Counted from the stretch's first letter, positions 9,114 through 18,130 are shown. The stretch: 64,000 nt of DNA from Halodurantibacterium flavum (GCF_042681825.1 NZ_JBHUGH010000001.1:124001-188000), one strand, 5' to 3'. Numbers and translations: made by a program. The notes: a model not told the origin generated them from the letters alone.

Positions 9114-9999
9114 TCGATACTACTGCTATCGGGCATGTCCACGATCCAGCCGGCACCTGGTAATCCGAATTCGGAATGTCCGTTCTGGCGGCGCCCTGCG
9201 CCGCGATCATCCCCACGCGTGACGCAGGTTTCGGAACACCGCTTCGTCGAGAACGGCGAGCTTTTCCGCTGATTCATGACGATCCCCGGTGTCGGTCCGG
9301 CGACATGGCAGGTTCGCAGCTTCCGTCACTGGCCGATTTCCGAGCAGGTGCTCAGGGTGGGGGGCCACCGAAGGCAGAAGACCGCAAAATCGGCACCAAG
9401 TCGGCAGCTTCTGCATCGCCGCGGCCAACACCGATTGCTAAGGTTCGATCAACTTGCCACAGCTTCCCTGCAGCCAGGAGGACGAGACCTTGACCTTTTG
9501 CAGCGGCCTGTCATCCCTTGTTCAGCCCGCAGGCGAAAGTCCGGTCTTGTTCGACCAGCTGCCCTGCCAGGACGCGATCGTGATGAAACGCCATCCGGAT
9601 ATCAAGGTCAGCGCATCAGCGGCGCTGGCGGGTGCACCCCTGTTCAGACCACACGAACCGGCCGTTCGGCACATGGCCCCGGAAGGGGTGGTTCTCGTCT
9701 CGGGGCAACATGGTCGTTCGCCTCCTTGCCTGCGGCAGCATTTTCCGGCGAGAGCAGCAATTGCTGAGCGCCCCGAAATAGGCATTCCCTCTGCTCGCTC
9801 CGGCTGAACGCGAAAGCAACAAGGGCGCTGAAATGTGCCCTGCTCATGAAGCTGGTGGATGTTGTCGAACTTATGGATATAGCTTGCGAGCGACGGTCGG
9901 AAATTTGAGCAATCGTCGGTCAAAGATCAATTTTAGCGGAACCCGGCCGGTCATCTCTGACGGATTAGCTGCCGGTTCCACCTTTTCCGAGAAGGCAGA
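9114..9999. other. Gene-poor gap with possible IS110 fragment and repeat copy A
   Basis: About 886 bases. A short run MTIPGVGPAT is encoded at about 9276-9305, resembling the helix-hairpin-helix in the C-terminal domain of IS110-family transposases, but family similarity fades within about ten codons. Copy A of the dispersed ~81-bp repeat follows. Other open frames up to 163 codons show no recognisable protein. The end must hold the promoter of the glycosyltransferase operon. Confidence 0.45.
9370..9453 (+). repeat. Dispersed ~81-bp element, copy A
   Basis: Aligns with copies B, C and D over the core GGCAG...ATCGGCACCAA...CGGCAGCTT...GCCGCGG and the tail ...TTAGAnnTTGAnCAAC. This copy has small insertions relative to B. 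GCAGAAG (9374-9380) and CTTCTGC (9408-9414) form a perfect 7-bp stem around the core. It lies in a gene-poor gap about 550 bases before the glycosyltransferase operon. Confidence 0.6.
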
Positions 10000-11232
10000 A
10001 TGACTGTGGCTCATTTCGAGAAGACTCGCGTGATGATGTACAGCCACGATACATTCGGGCTGGGGCATCTGCGTCGATGCCGCGAAATCGCTCATGCACT
10101 TGTTGCTGCGTATCGCGGCCTGTCTGTCATGATCGTCTCTGGGGCTCCGATCGCGGGCGCGTTCGACTATCGTGCCAGGGTCGACTTCATGAAGGTGCCA
10201 AGCATCATCAAGCTGCGCAACGGCGAGTACCAGTCGATGGCCCAGCATGTATCGCTGGAGGAAACGCTGCGGGTGCGGCGGACGTTGATCCGCAACGCGG
10301 CAGAAGCGCTCCGGCCCGACATATTCATCACTGACAAGGAACCTCTCGGCCTGCGGGGCGAGCTGGAAGACACCCTGTGCTATCTCAAGGCGCAGGGTAC
10401 GCATCTGGTTCTCGGATTGCGCGACGTCATGGATGCACCCGATCTTCTTGCCGCCGAATGGGCCCGCCGCAACATCCTGAACAAGATCGATCTCTACTAC
10501 GACAATATCTGGGTCTATGGGCCGAAGGGCTTTTACGACCCCCTTGTGGGGCTGGATCTGCCTCCGGGATTAAGCCATCGCATGCGGTACACGGGCTTCT
10601 TGCGCCGGGATCGCACCAAGATCGACGATGCGAGCGAGCGTCTTGGCCGAGGTTATGTCCTTGTCACGCCAGGCGGCGGCGGTGATGGAATGAACCTGAT
10701 CCGGGCCGTCTTGGGCGCACATAGCCAGGATCCCGATCTCCCGCGTACTGTTGTGGTGCTCGGCCCGTATATGGCTGCCAAGGATCGCGCTGAGCTTTTG
10801 CAGCAGGCCTGGGGACTGCGGGCGATCGAGATCATGGACTTCGACAACCGGATGGAAGATATCATCGCCAACGCCTCGGCCGTCGTCGCTATGGGCGGCT
10901 ACAATACCTTCTGCGAAATCCTCAGCTTTGACCGGCCGGCGCTGCTGGTCCCGCGCACGCAGCCCCGAATGGAGCAAGCCATCCGTGCGGATCGCGCCGC
11001 CGCCCTGGGTCTTGTTCAACGGCTTCCCGCTGAACGGGCAGCCATTCCTACAGAGATGGCTGCCGCGCTCAGATCTCTCGGAAAGGCCGCGCGACCCTCC
11101 GAGGCAACCGCGGCTGTCGCGGCCGGGCTCGCAAGCCTTGACGGGCGAGAACGGATTGTCGCTGACGTGGGGGAATGGCTCGAGCAGCGCCGGCGAAACG
11201 ATCTTCATCCCTTGCGGATCGCCAATTCATGA
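10000..11232 (+). CDS. COG4671-type glycosyltransferase (MurG-like), first copy
   Basis: A 410-residue GT-B-fold glycosyltransferase of the predicted family COG4671, related in its C-terminal half to MurG/GT28. The N-terminal acceptor domain begins MMYSHDTFGLGHLRRC, a signature of this group; the donor-binding half has VTPGGGGDG and VAMGGYNTFCEILSF followed by PRTQPRMEQAIRA, which corresponds to the nucleotide-sugar loop. No membrane segment is evident. It opens an operon in which all following starts overlap the previous stop. Sugar donor and acceptor are unknown. A purine-rich site (GAGAAGG) precedes ATG 10000. Confidence 0.85.
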   Translation: MTVAHFEKTRVMMYSHDTFGLGHLRRCREIAHALVAAYRGLSVMIVSGAPIAGAFDYRARVDFMKVPSIIKLRNGEYQSMAQHVSLEETLRVRRTLIRNAAEALRPDIFITDKEPLGLRGELEDTLCYLKAQGTHLVLGLRDVMDAPDLLAAEWARRNILNKIDLYYDNIWVYGPKGFYDPLVGLDLPPGLSHRMRYTGFLRRDRTKIDDASERLGRGYVLVTPGGGGDGMNLIRAVLGAHSQDPDLPRTVVVLGPYMAAKDRAELLQQAWGLRAIEIMDFDNRMEDIIANASAVVAMGGYNTFCEILSFDRPALLVPRTQPRMEQAIRADRAAALGLVQRLPAERAAIPTEMAAALRSLGKAARPSEATAAVAAGLASLDGRERIVADVGEWLEQRRRNDLHPLRIANS

Positions 11233-12467
11233 TCCGTGATCGCCTGCTGGTCGTCGTTGTCAAAGGCTACCCGCGCCTCTCGGAAACCTTTATCGCCCAG
11301 GAGCTTCTCGGGCTGGAGCGAGCGGGACTTCGACTTCGCATCGTCTCGTTGCGAAATCCAACCGACACGAAGCGCCACCCCATCCACGAGGAGACGGCAG
11401 CGCCGGTCGACTATCTGCCAGAGTATCTCTATCTGCAGCCCATCCGGGTTCTGCGGGGTCTCATGGCTGGCATCCGGCGACGCGGGTTCTGGGAGACGCT
11501 CCCCACCTTTCTGCGTGACCTGGTGCGGGATCCATCTGCAAACAGGGGACGGCGCTTTGGACAGGCATTGGTGATGGCGGCCGAGTTGCCGCCGGGTCCG
11601 GTCTGGATTCACGCACATTTTGCCCATACTCCGGCTTCGGTTGCCCGTTACGCGGCGATGATGCGGGGGCTCCCGTTCACCATGTCTGCGCATGCCAAGG
11701 ACATCTGGACAACACCGGACTGGGATCTGCAAGAAAAGTTGGCTTCAGCCGACTGGACGGTAACCTGCACCGCGGTCGGCCATGACCGCCTTGCCAAACT
11801 TGCACCGGAGGCGAGCGTGCATCTCGTCTATCACGGGCTGGATCTGTCGCGTTTCGGTGTGCCATCCGATGCGAGACCTGCACGCGACGGCCTTGATCCG
11901 TTGAATCCGGTTCGTCTGCTCTCCGTGGGCCGCGCCGTTCGCAAGAAGGGGCTAGACATACTCATCGAAGCGCTGGCCCGCTTGCCCGGGGACCTGAACT
12001 GGAATCTGGTTCACATCGGCTCGGGCCCGGAGCTGGAGAAACTTCAGGCGAAGGCGGCGCGGCTAGGGCTGGCCGATCGCGTGTCGCACTGGGGCGCGCG
12101 CGCCCAGCACGAGGTCCTCGACGCCTATCGCAAGGCGGATGTATTCGTCCTCGCCAGCCGGCAGACCGGAGACGGAGACCGCGACGGTCTGCCGAACGTC
12201 ATCGTCGAAGCCGCGAGTCAGGCCTTGCCGGCAGTTGCCAGCGATATTTCGGGAATCCCCGAGTTCATAGACGACGGGCAGACCGGCTTGCTCGTACCCC
12301 CCGAAGATCCCGCCGCACTGGCAGAAGCCCTGTCGCGGATGATTGCGGACCCCTCGCTGAGAAAACGGCTAGGACAGGCGGCAAGCGAGCGTGTGGTTCG
12401 GGATTTCGACCACTCTCCGGGGATCGCGCGGCTCACGGCCCTGTTCAGAACCAGTTGGAGCAGATGA
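11229..12467 (+). CDS. GT4-family glycosyltransferase
   Basis: A 412-residue retaining GT-B glycosyltransferase. It begins VVVVKGYPRLSETFI as in colanic-acid/exopolysaccharide glycosyltransferases; the donor-site region reads SVGRAVRKKGLDILIEAL and the E-x7-E-like element lies in DGLPNVIVEAASQALP with SGIPEFIDDGQTGLLV following. HAHFAHTPASVARYAA and MSAHAKDIW are typical of the acceptor half. The ATG at 11229 overlaps the upstream stop as ATGA; a frame 18 codons longer exists but is the shadow of the previous gene. Probably adds one sugar to the same glycan as its neighbours. Confidence 0.9.
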   Translation: MIRDRLLVVVVKGYPRLSETFIAQELLGLERAGLRLRIVSLRNPTDTKRHPIHEETAAPVDYLPEYLYLQPIRVLRGLMAGIRRRGFWETLPTFLRDLVRDPSANRGRRFGQALVMAAELPPGPVWIHAHFAHTPASVARYAAMMRGLPFTMSAHAKDIWTTPDWDLQEKLASADWTVTCTAVGHDRLAKLAPEASVHLVYHGLDLSRFGVPSDARPARDGLDPLNPVRLLSVGRAVRKKGLDILIEALARLPGDLNWNLVHIGSGPELEKLQAKAARLGLADRVSHWGARAQHEVLDAYRKADVFVLASRQTGDGDRDGLPNVIVEAASQALPAVASDISGIPEFIDDGQTGLLVPPEDPAALAEALSRMIADPSLRKRLGQAASERVVRDFDHSPGIARLTALFRTSWSR

Positions 12468-13621
12468 TGCCCACCTCGCCCTGCATCCTGTTTTACGTTC
12501 AGCATCTCCTGGGCGTAGGACATCTGGCACGCACGAGCCGTATTGCGGCCGCCACGGCGGCACAAGGTGGTCGGGTGGTCATGGTCACCGGCGGGCGAGC
12601 TGTGCCGGGCTTTCCAGGTGAAGGTATCGAGACGGTAACGCTGCCTCCCCTTCAAGCCGCAGGGGGAAGCTTTGCGGGGCTCGCCGACGAGAACGGTGAG
12701 CTTGTGACGCAGGACTACCTCGATCGGCGGCGCGATCTGCTGCTGGCCACGCTGGCAAGCGTGGCACCGGACGTCGTCGTCACAGAGGCATTCCCCTTCG
12801 GTCGACGCCAGATGCGGTTCGAGCTTTTGCCGCTGCTGCATGCGATTTCGCTCCAGCGTCCCCGACCCCTCCTCTGTGCGTCGATCCGGGACATTCTGCA
12901 GGTGAAAAAGCGGCCCGAGCGCGCGGCCGAGACGGTCGAACTCATCCAGCAGCACTACGATCATGTTCTTGTTCACGGCGACCCCGAGTTCGTCAACCTA
13001 GCCGAGAGTTTTCCCCTCGTGGACAGCATCGCGTCACGTGTGACCTATACGGGGCTTGTGGCGCCGCCGCGCGTTGTCCCGTCGAGCGAAGGCTTTGACG
13101 TCGTCGTGTCGGCAGGTGGCGGCGCGTTCGGCGAGGGCGTAGCAATGGCCGCGCTGGCAGCCGCACGCCACCTCCCCTCGCTGCGCTTTTGCATTATCGC
13201 CGGCCCAAACCTTCCCGAGCAGGTGCGCGACAAGCTGAAGAACGGGGCGGCACACCTTCCTGACGGACAAGTCACCGTCGAAACATTTCGGAAGGACTTT
13301 GCATCCTTGCTCGCCGCATCGCGCCTGTCGGTGTCGCAGGCCGGCTACAACACGGTATGCGACATCCTGCGTGCGGGCTGCCGGTCGGTGCTGATCCCCT
13401 ATGCGGATCAGGGTGAGACCGAGCAATCCGTCCGTGCAGGACGGCTGGCCGCGGCCAGGCGTGCGCTCGTATTGCCGGAGTCGGACCTTGACGGGCTTGC
13501 ATTGGCGACCGCGATCCGGCAGGCTCTGGACGGTGCCGAACCGGCAAGTCTGGAGCCAGACCTGAATGGCGCACAGCGGACTGCTGATCTTCTGTGCAGC
13601 TTTGCCCGGGGCGTAGCGTGA
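12464..13621 (+). CDS. COG4671-type glycosyltransferase, second copy
   Basis: A 385-residue paralogue of the first gene in this operon. It opens ILFYVQHLLGVGHLART, equivalent to the SHDTFGLGHLRRC of the first copy, and ends with the donor-side motifs VVSAGGGAFGEG and SQAGYNTVCDILRAG, then PYADQGETEQSVRAGR. The start overlaps the previous stop (ATGA at 12464); a second ATG at 12467 is equally placed relative to GGAG at 12457-12460. Two divergent members of one rare family in one operon suggest two different linkages in the same product. Confidence 0.83.
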   Translation: MMPTSPCILFYVQHLLGVGHLARTSRIAAATAAQGGRVVMVTGGRAVPGFPGEGIETVTLPPLQAAGGSFAGLADENGELVTQDYLDRRRDLLLATLASVAPDVVVTEAFPFGRRQMRFELLPLLHAISLQRPRPLLCASIRDILQVKKRPERAAETVELIQQHYDHVLVHGDPEFVNLAESFPLVDSIASRVTYTGLVAPPRVVPSSEGFDVVVSAGGGAFGEGVAMAALAAARHLPSLRFCIIAGPNLPEQVRDKLKNGAAHLPDGQVTVETFRKDFASLLAASRLSVSQAGYNTVCDILRAGCRSVLIPYADQGETEQSVRAGRLAAARRALVLPESDLDGLALATAIRQALDGAEPASLEPDLNGAQRTADLLCSFARGVA

Positions 13622-16461
13622 AACGCTCCTCCGCTGTGACCGGAACAACCTGGCGTTCCCGCGGACGGAGGCCGGGAGATGGTCAGCGATCCGTGACAGA
13701 GACCAGTCTGCTCCGCTACATCTGGACCCATACCCGGCGCGAGCAGATCGTGATCCTTCTTGTGGTCGCGATCTCCATGATCCCTTACTTTGTTGCATTG
13801 AACCTGCCAAAGCAGATCGTCAACGGACCGCTGCAAGGGCAGGGATTCGAACAGCCAGGCGACACCCAGGCGTTCCTGCAGCTGGCCCCGAACCTCCACT
13901 TCCTGGGCACGATCCGCATCTTCGAAGGCTTCCAGCTGGACCGGGTTCAGCTGCTGGTGGCGCTATGCCTTTCGTTTCTCGCCCTCGTCCTGGTTAACGG
14001 GCTGTTCAAGTACTACATCAACCTGGCAAAGGGGCGGATGGGCGAGCGGCTTCTGCGTCGGTTCCGTTTCGAGTTGCTCGACCGGGTCCTTCGCTTTCCC
14101 CCGGAACGCTTTCGCCAGACCAAGGCTGGCGAAGTCTCCAGCATGATCAAGGACGAGGCGGAGCCTCTGGGGGGTTTCTCAGGCGATGCGTTCGTTCAAC
14201 CCGCTCTGCTGGGGGGGCAGGCGCTGACGGCCCTGACCTTCATCTTCATCCAGCACTTCTGGCTGGGCGTGGTTGCCATGGTCATGGCCGTGGTTCAGGT
14301 TGCGATCATCCTGCGGATGCGCAGAAGATTGCTGATCCTCAATCGCAGACGCCAGCTCACGGCCCGCGAGCTTGCAGGCCACGTCACCGAGGTCGTCAAC
14401 AGAATTCACGCCGTCCACGTCAATGATGCCAGCAACTGGGAGCGGGCAAACGTTGCCGCGCGACTGGGGCGGATCTACGGGATCCGCTATGACATCTACC
14501 GGTGGAAATTCCTGGTGAAGTTCTTCAACAACTTCATCGCAAAGCTGACGCCCTTCCTGTTCTATTTGTTTGGCGGCTATCTCACGATCCAGGGCTCAAT
14601 GGATCTGGGGCAGCTCATTGCCGTGATAAACGCCTACAGGGAACTTCCCGGACCTCTGAAGGAATTGATCGACTGGGACCTTGCGCGGCAGGACACTCAG
14701 GTCAGATACGACCAGGTCATGGAGCAATTCCAGGACGAAGGCCTGATAGATCCGCTACGACAGGACATGGACGCCACCACACCGGAAGGCCCCCTGCTGC
14801 CTCTGGTTCTGGAGCATGTCTCCGTCAAGAGCGATCTGGGCAACATGCTGCTTGATGATATCTGCTTCGAGATCCCGGGCGGAGAGACTGTGGCGCTGGT
14901 CGGGGATTCACGGAGCGGCGCGACGCAGATAGGTGAACTTGTCACGGGCTTGGTCACGCCGTCATTCGGTCATGTCGCGCTTGGCAGCGAAAGGCTGGAT
15001 AACCTCCCAGAGCGGGTGACGGGGCGCGCCATCGGATATGTGTCGGGGAGCCCGAACCTGCTGCCAGGAACAATCCTGGAGAACACTCTCTACGGGCTGA
15101 GGCAAAGACCGAACCCGCGATCAAACGACGAGGGTACGACGTCACAGGACCCGCAGGAATGGGATGTGCGCGAGGCGCGGCGGACGGGCAATCCTGTCTT
15201 CGACAAGAACGCGGATTGGATTGACTATGGCTCCGTTCAGCCACCGTCCGAAAAGAAGGATCTTCTCGAGGCGGCGCTCCGGGTCATGCAGGCGGTGGAG
15301 TTTGACGGCGACCTGATCACAATTGCGGCCTTCAGCAAGGCGGATCTGGCATTGCAGCCGACCATCAGTGACGGTGTGCTTCAGATGCGGCGCGCGGTCC
15401 GTCAGCGTCTTCAGGAAAACAACCTCTCCAAGGCAATGCTGTCCTTCGAGCGGGAAAAATACAACGACCAGTCGACAATCGGCGAGAACCTGCTGTTCGG
15501 GCTGCCCACGGATCCCAAGCGATCGATCGATCCGATCGTCCAGCATCCGTTCTTCCGTGACATACTCATCGACCTCGGGCTGGCGGCGCCGCTCTTCGAT
15601 CTTGGCTGGAGCTTTGCGCGCGTCACGCTTGACCTTTTCGCGGAGGCAGGAGGCAATCCTGACCTGCTGAGATGGCTGGCGCACGTCACCCCCGAGGACC
15701 TGCCGGTTCTGGAGCAGGTTCTCGCACGCACCAGTCTCGGTGGCTTGGCGGCCGCACAGATTGAGGATCGCGTTAGTCTCATCCGTCTGGCAATGCGCTA
15801 CGTTGAACCGAACCATCGAATGAATCTTCTTTCGGCCGACTTGCGCGAGCGGCTGGTCGTCGCGCGCAACCAGTTGGACCAGCAGATGCCGGAGGAGCTT
15901 CGGGGGCTGCTTCAACCATACTGCCCCAACAGCTACATGCGCGGCGCGTCGCTGGTCGACAACGTGCTGTTCGGGAAGATTGACCGACGCGTCGGCAACG
16001 CGGAAGAGCGCATCACCGAAATCGTCCAGGCGGTCTTTCGGGACTTCATGGCGGCAGACAAGGCGTTGCGGGACGGGATCCTCGGCCTTGGACTGGCATA
16101 CGACATTGGCGTGAACGGGCAGCGACTGTCGCAGCTGCAGCGACAGAAGCTTGCATTGGCGCGCGTGCTGCTTCGCCGCTCCGCGCTCTACGTGTTCGAC
16201 GAGCCTCTGGCCGGTATCGACCCGGCCTATCAAGAGCGCCTGATGCAAGGGATATTGCAGCTCCTGGGGGATCAGCCCGATCCACCCGCCGTGATCTGGA
16301 TCCTTGCCAATGCGGCCTTGGCCCACCACTTCTCCAGAACAATATTGTTTTCCGGAGGGAAGATCGTCTCAGACACCGGCGGCGCCGGATCGAGACAGGT
16401 GACGACACAAGAATCCGATTTAGATTGTGACTATGAGCCATCAGCCAAACGCGGTGCCTGA
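13618..16461 (+). CDS. ABC exporter-like fusion with degenerate nucleotide-binding domain
   Basis: A 947-residue protein. Residues about 20-370 form a six-helix exporter transmembrane domain (ARMGERLLRRFRF-like coupling segment, KAGEVSSMIKDEAEPLG). The nucleotide-binding domain follows from about 405. Its Walker A reads GDSRSGAT with Ala435 in place of lysine; the Q-loop region reads YVSGSP instead of VPQxP; the signature reads LSQLQ (about 837) instead of LSGGQ; the H-loop histidine is absent (WILANAAL). Walker B is intact (VFDEPLAGID, Asp861-Glu862). Between Q-loop and signature lie about 340 residues instead of about 60-70, and the post-Q-loop motif appears three times: GTILENTLYG, STIGENLLFG and ASLVDNVLFG. 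GTG 13618 overlaps the previous stop (GTGA); GTG 13693 is an alternative start. Probably a membrane partner of the glycan pathway; ATP hydrolysis by this chain alone is doubtful. Confidence 0.82.
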   Translation: MKRSSAVTGTTWRSRGRRPGDGQRSVTETSLLRYIWTHTRREQIVILLVVAISMIPYFVALNLPKQIVNGPLQGQGFEQPGDTQAFLQLAPNLHFLGTIRIFEGFQLDRVQLLVALCLSFLALVLVNGLFKYYINLAKGRMGERLLRRFRFELLDRVLRFPPERFRQTKAGEVSSMIKDEAEPLGGFSGDAFVQPALLGGQALTALTFIFIQHFWLGVVAMVMAVVQVAIILRMRRRLLILNRRRQLTARELAGHVTEVVNRIHAVHVNDASNWERANVAARLGRIYGIRYDIYRWKFLVKFFNNFIAKLTPFLFYLFGGYLTIQGSMDLGQLIAVINAYRELPGPLKELIDWDLARQDTQVRYDQVMEQFQDEGLIDPLRQDMDATTPEGPLLPLVLEHVSVKSDLGNMLLDDICFEIPGGETVALVGDSRSGATQIGELVTGLVTPSFGHVALGSERLDNLPERVTGRAIGYVSGSPNLLPGTILENTLYGLRQRPNPRSNDEGTTSQDPQEWDVREARRTGNPVFDKNADWIDYGSVQPPSEKKDLLEAALRVMQAVEFDGDLITIAAFSKADLALQPTISDGVLQMRRAVRQRLQENNLSKAMLSFEREKYNDQSTIGENLLFGLPTDPKRSIDPIVQHPFFRDILIDLGLAAPLFDLGWSFARVTLDLFAEAGGNPDLLRWLAHVTPEDLPVLEQVLARTSLGGLAAAQIEDRVSLIRLAMRYVEPNHRMNLLSADLRERLVVARNQLDQQMPEELRGLLQPYCPNSYMRGASLVDNVLFGKIDRRVGNAEERITEIVQAVFRDFMAADKALRDGILGLGLAYDIGVNGQRLSQLQRQKLALARVLLRRSALYVFDEPLAGIDPAYQERLMQGILQLLGDQPDPPAVIWILANAALAHHFSRTILFSGGKIVSDTGGAGSRQVTTQESDLDCDYEPSAKRGA

Positions 16462-16484
16462 ACTGCAGAGAAAGGGGTCCTGGG

Positions 16485-16907
16485 ATGCTGCTCAACGAAG
16501 AAGTCAACTTGCTGCGCCACTTGCCGATATTTCAGGGAATCGACCTGGGGCTCCTCAAGCTGTTGTGCCTTTCTTCGCCCCGGCGCAGCTTCGCCCAAGG
16601 CGACGTGTTGTTTCGCGAAGGCGAACCCAGTTCTGGTGCCTATGTCATTCTGTCCGGTTCAGTCGAGATTCGACGGGCGGCTCATGATCGGCATACGGTG
16701 AAGACCGGCAGCAACGCAGGAGCCGCGATCGTCGGGCAATCGTCCCTGCTGCGCGACACGTTTCGCCTGGCGACGGTCGTCGCTCTTACCGACGTCGAGG
16801 CGCTGCACATCAATGGAGACTGCTTCCTTCAGTTGGTGACGAGCTGCGCCAAAAGCAGTGCGCGCACGATGCACGCGCTGAATGCTCAGTCGCCCGAGCA
16901 GGACTAG
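16485..16907 (+). CDS. Stand-alone cyclic-nucleotide-binding-domain protein
   Basis: A 140-residue protein consisting only of a cNMP-binding beta-roll (Crp/PKA-regulatory fold) with no DNA-binding helix-turn-helix. It starts LRHLPIFQGIDLGLLKLL, then FAQGDVLFREGEPSSGAYVILSGSVEI. The phosphate-binding cassette, normally GExALLxxxPRxAT, reads VGQSSLLRDTFRLAT: Glu is replaced by Gln, the Arg position is partly kept. Only 23 bases follow the ABC gene stop, so the two are probably one transcript; in sense this looks like a detached regulatory or anchoring domain for the ABC protein. Whether it binds a nucleotide is unclear. Confidence 0.82.
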   Translation: MLLNEEVNLLRHLPIFQGIDLGLLKLLCLSSPRRSFAQGDVLFREGEPSSGAYVILSGSVEIRRAAHDRHTVKTGSNAGAAIVGQSSLLRDTFRLATVVALTDVEALHINGDCFLQLVTSCAKSSARTMHALNAQSPEQD

Positions 16908-17044
16908 CGACGCAGCGCCAAGGCATCGGGCAGCGCCAGCGCGTTTGGGTAGATCGGCAAGCGACACAGCCGTAAGCCATCCATATTCGCACCGCCCGGC
17001 CTGCCGCTGCACGATCCGCCGGAACGCGCTCGGCCTCGCCTTGT

Positions 17045-18130
17045 TCAGTGTATCGCACCCCTTGCGAACTTCAATCCCTCCGAAAGAACCGATGCCGCGC
17101 GCTCGATCCCATGCTCGTCGCGAACGCGGAGTTGAGCCGCACGGCCCATCCGGTTGCGCAGCCCGTCATCAGTTAGCAACCTCTCCACGTCACGCGCCAA
17201 CGACAGCAAGTCACCTTCTTTCGAGAGAAGCCCGGACGTCCCGTGTTCCACAACCTCGGGGACGCCTGCGGTAGCCCAGGCAACAACCGGAAGTCCTGCG
17301 GCTTGTGCCTCCAGATATGCCATACCATATGCTTCGGCACAGCCGGGCCATACAAAGAACGACGAGCGCACAAGCAGTTGCCGGACGGCCTCTGCTGTCA
17401 ACTGGCCCAGCCAATCCACCCGGCCGGAAGGGAACATCTTGCGCACCTGCTCGGCTTGGGGGCCGTCACCTGCGACTGCGAGCCGCCAATCAATGCGCTC
17501 CGGCAAAAGCGACAGCGCGGCGGCAAGGGCTGTGTAACTGCGCATCTTGTCACCGTCGCGCATCATGGCGACGGTCACCATGGGTCCGGTTCTGGTGGCC
17601 GTCGATTGTTCGCGGTTGATGTCCAGGAATGGCCGCAAGCGCATGATCCGCGCCGAGGGTTCATTCTCCAGGATGCCCGCTTGATCCCGTGCCGTCATCG
17701 CAAAGTTCACCGCCGCTGCCCGCACCGACGACCTGACCATTGCCTGTGTGGTGCCCCATATACCGTTCGACCGGCGCCTCGACAGGGAAGCTTCTGCACT
17801 CGCCCATGGCAGATCGAACTGACGGCAAAGCTCGGGCCCAAGAAGGTCGGGAGATTTATAGTAGGGATGATAGCAGAACCACAGGTCCGGCCGCTGTCCC
17901 TTTTGCCAACTCGCGGCTATCCGGGCGCGCTCGGCGACAGCGGCGGCTTCTGCCCGCTCCAGCCCCCTATGGTCAGACGCGTCTGGCAGGTAAACGCGCA
18001 GGTCCGACTCCAGTCGGACCGAATGCCCTGCCTGCGTAAGTGCGTCCATCAGCAACCGGGCTACCGCTCGGTCCCCCGACGGCACCGCGTGGCCGGGCGG
18101 CTTGAGAGGTGCATAGAATGCGATCTTCAT
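17045..18130 (-). CDS. GT4-family glycosyltransferase
   Basis: A 361-residue GT-B glycosyltransferase on the opposite strand to the operon before it. N terminus KIAFYAPLKPPGHAVPSGDR is the acceptor-domain entry; the donor half has DWLGQLTAEAVRQLLVRSS and AYGMAYLEAQAAGLPVVAW with AGVPEVVEHGTSGLL. The start at 18130 overlaps the stop of the lyase-like gene (ATGA), so the two form one operon. Likely part of the same cell-surface polysaccharide pathway. Confidence 0.9.
   Translation of the reverse strand: MKIAFYAPLKPPGHAVPSGDRAVARLLMDALTQAGHSVRLESDLRVYLPDASDHRGLERAEAAAVAERARIAASWQKGQRPDLWFCYHPYYKSPDLLGPELCRQFDLPWASAEASLSRRRSNGIWGTTQAMVRSSVRAAAVNFAMTARDQAGILENEPSARIMRLRPFLDINREQSTATRTGPMVTVAMMRDGDKMRSYTALAAALSLLPERIDWRLAVAGDGPQAEQVRKMFPSGRVDWLGQLTAEAVRQLLVRSSFFVWPGCAEAYGMAYLEAQAAGLPVVAWATAGVPEVVEHGTSGLLSKEGDLLSLARDVERLLTDDGLRNRMGRAAQLRVRDEHGIERAASVLSEGLKFARGAIH

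Noticed and set aside
15142..16329. A 395-codon open frame antisense to the ABC-like gene
   Set aside because: No ribosome site or domain; I considered whether the odd NBD insertion could be explained by a real antisense gene, but the sense frame carries the ABC motifs throughout.
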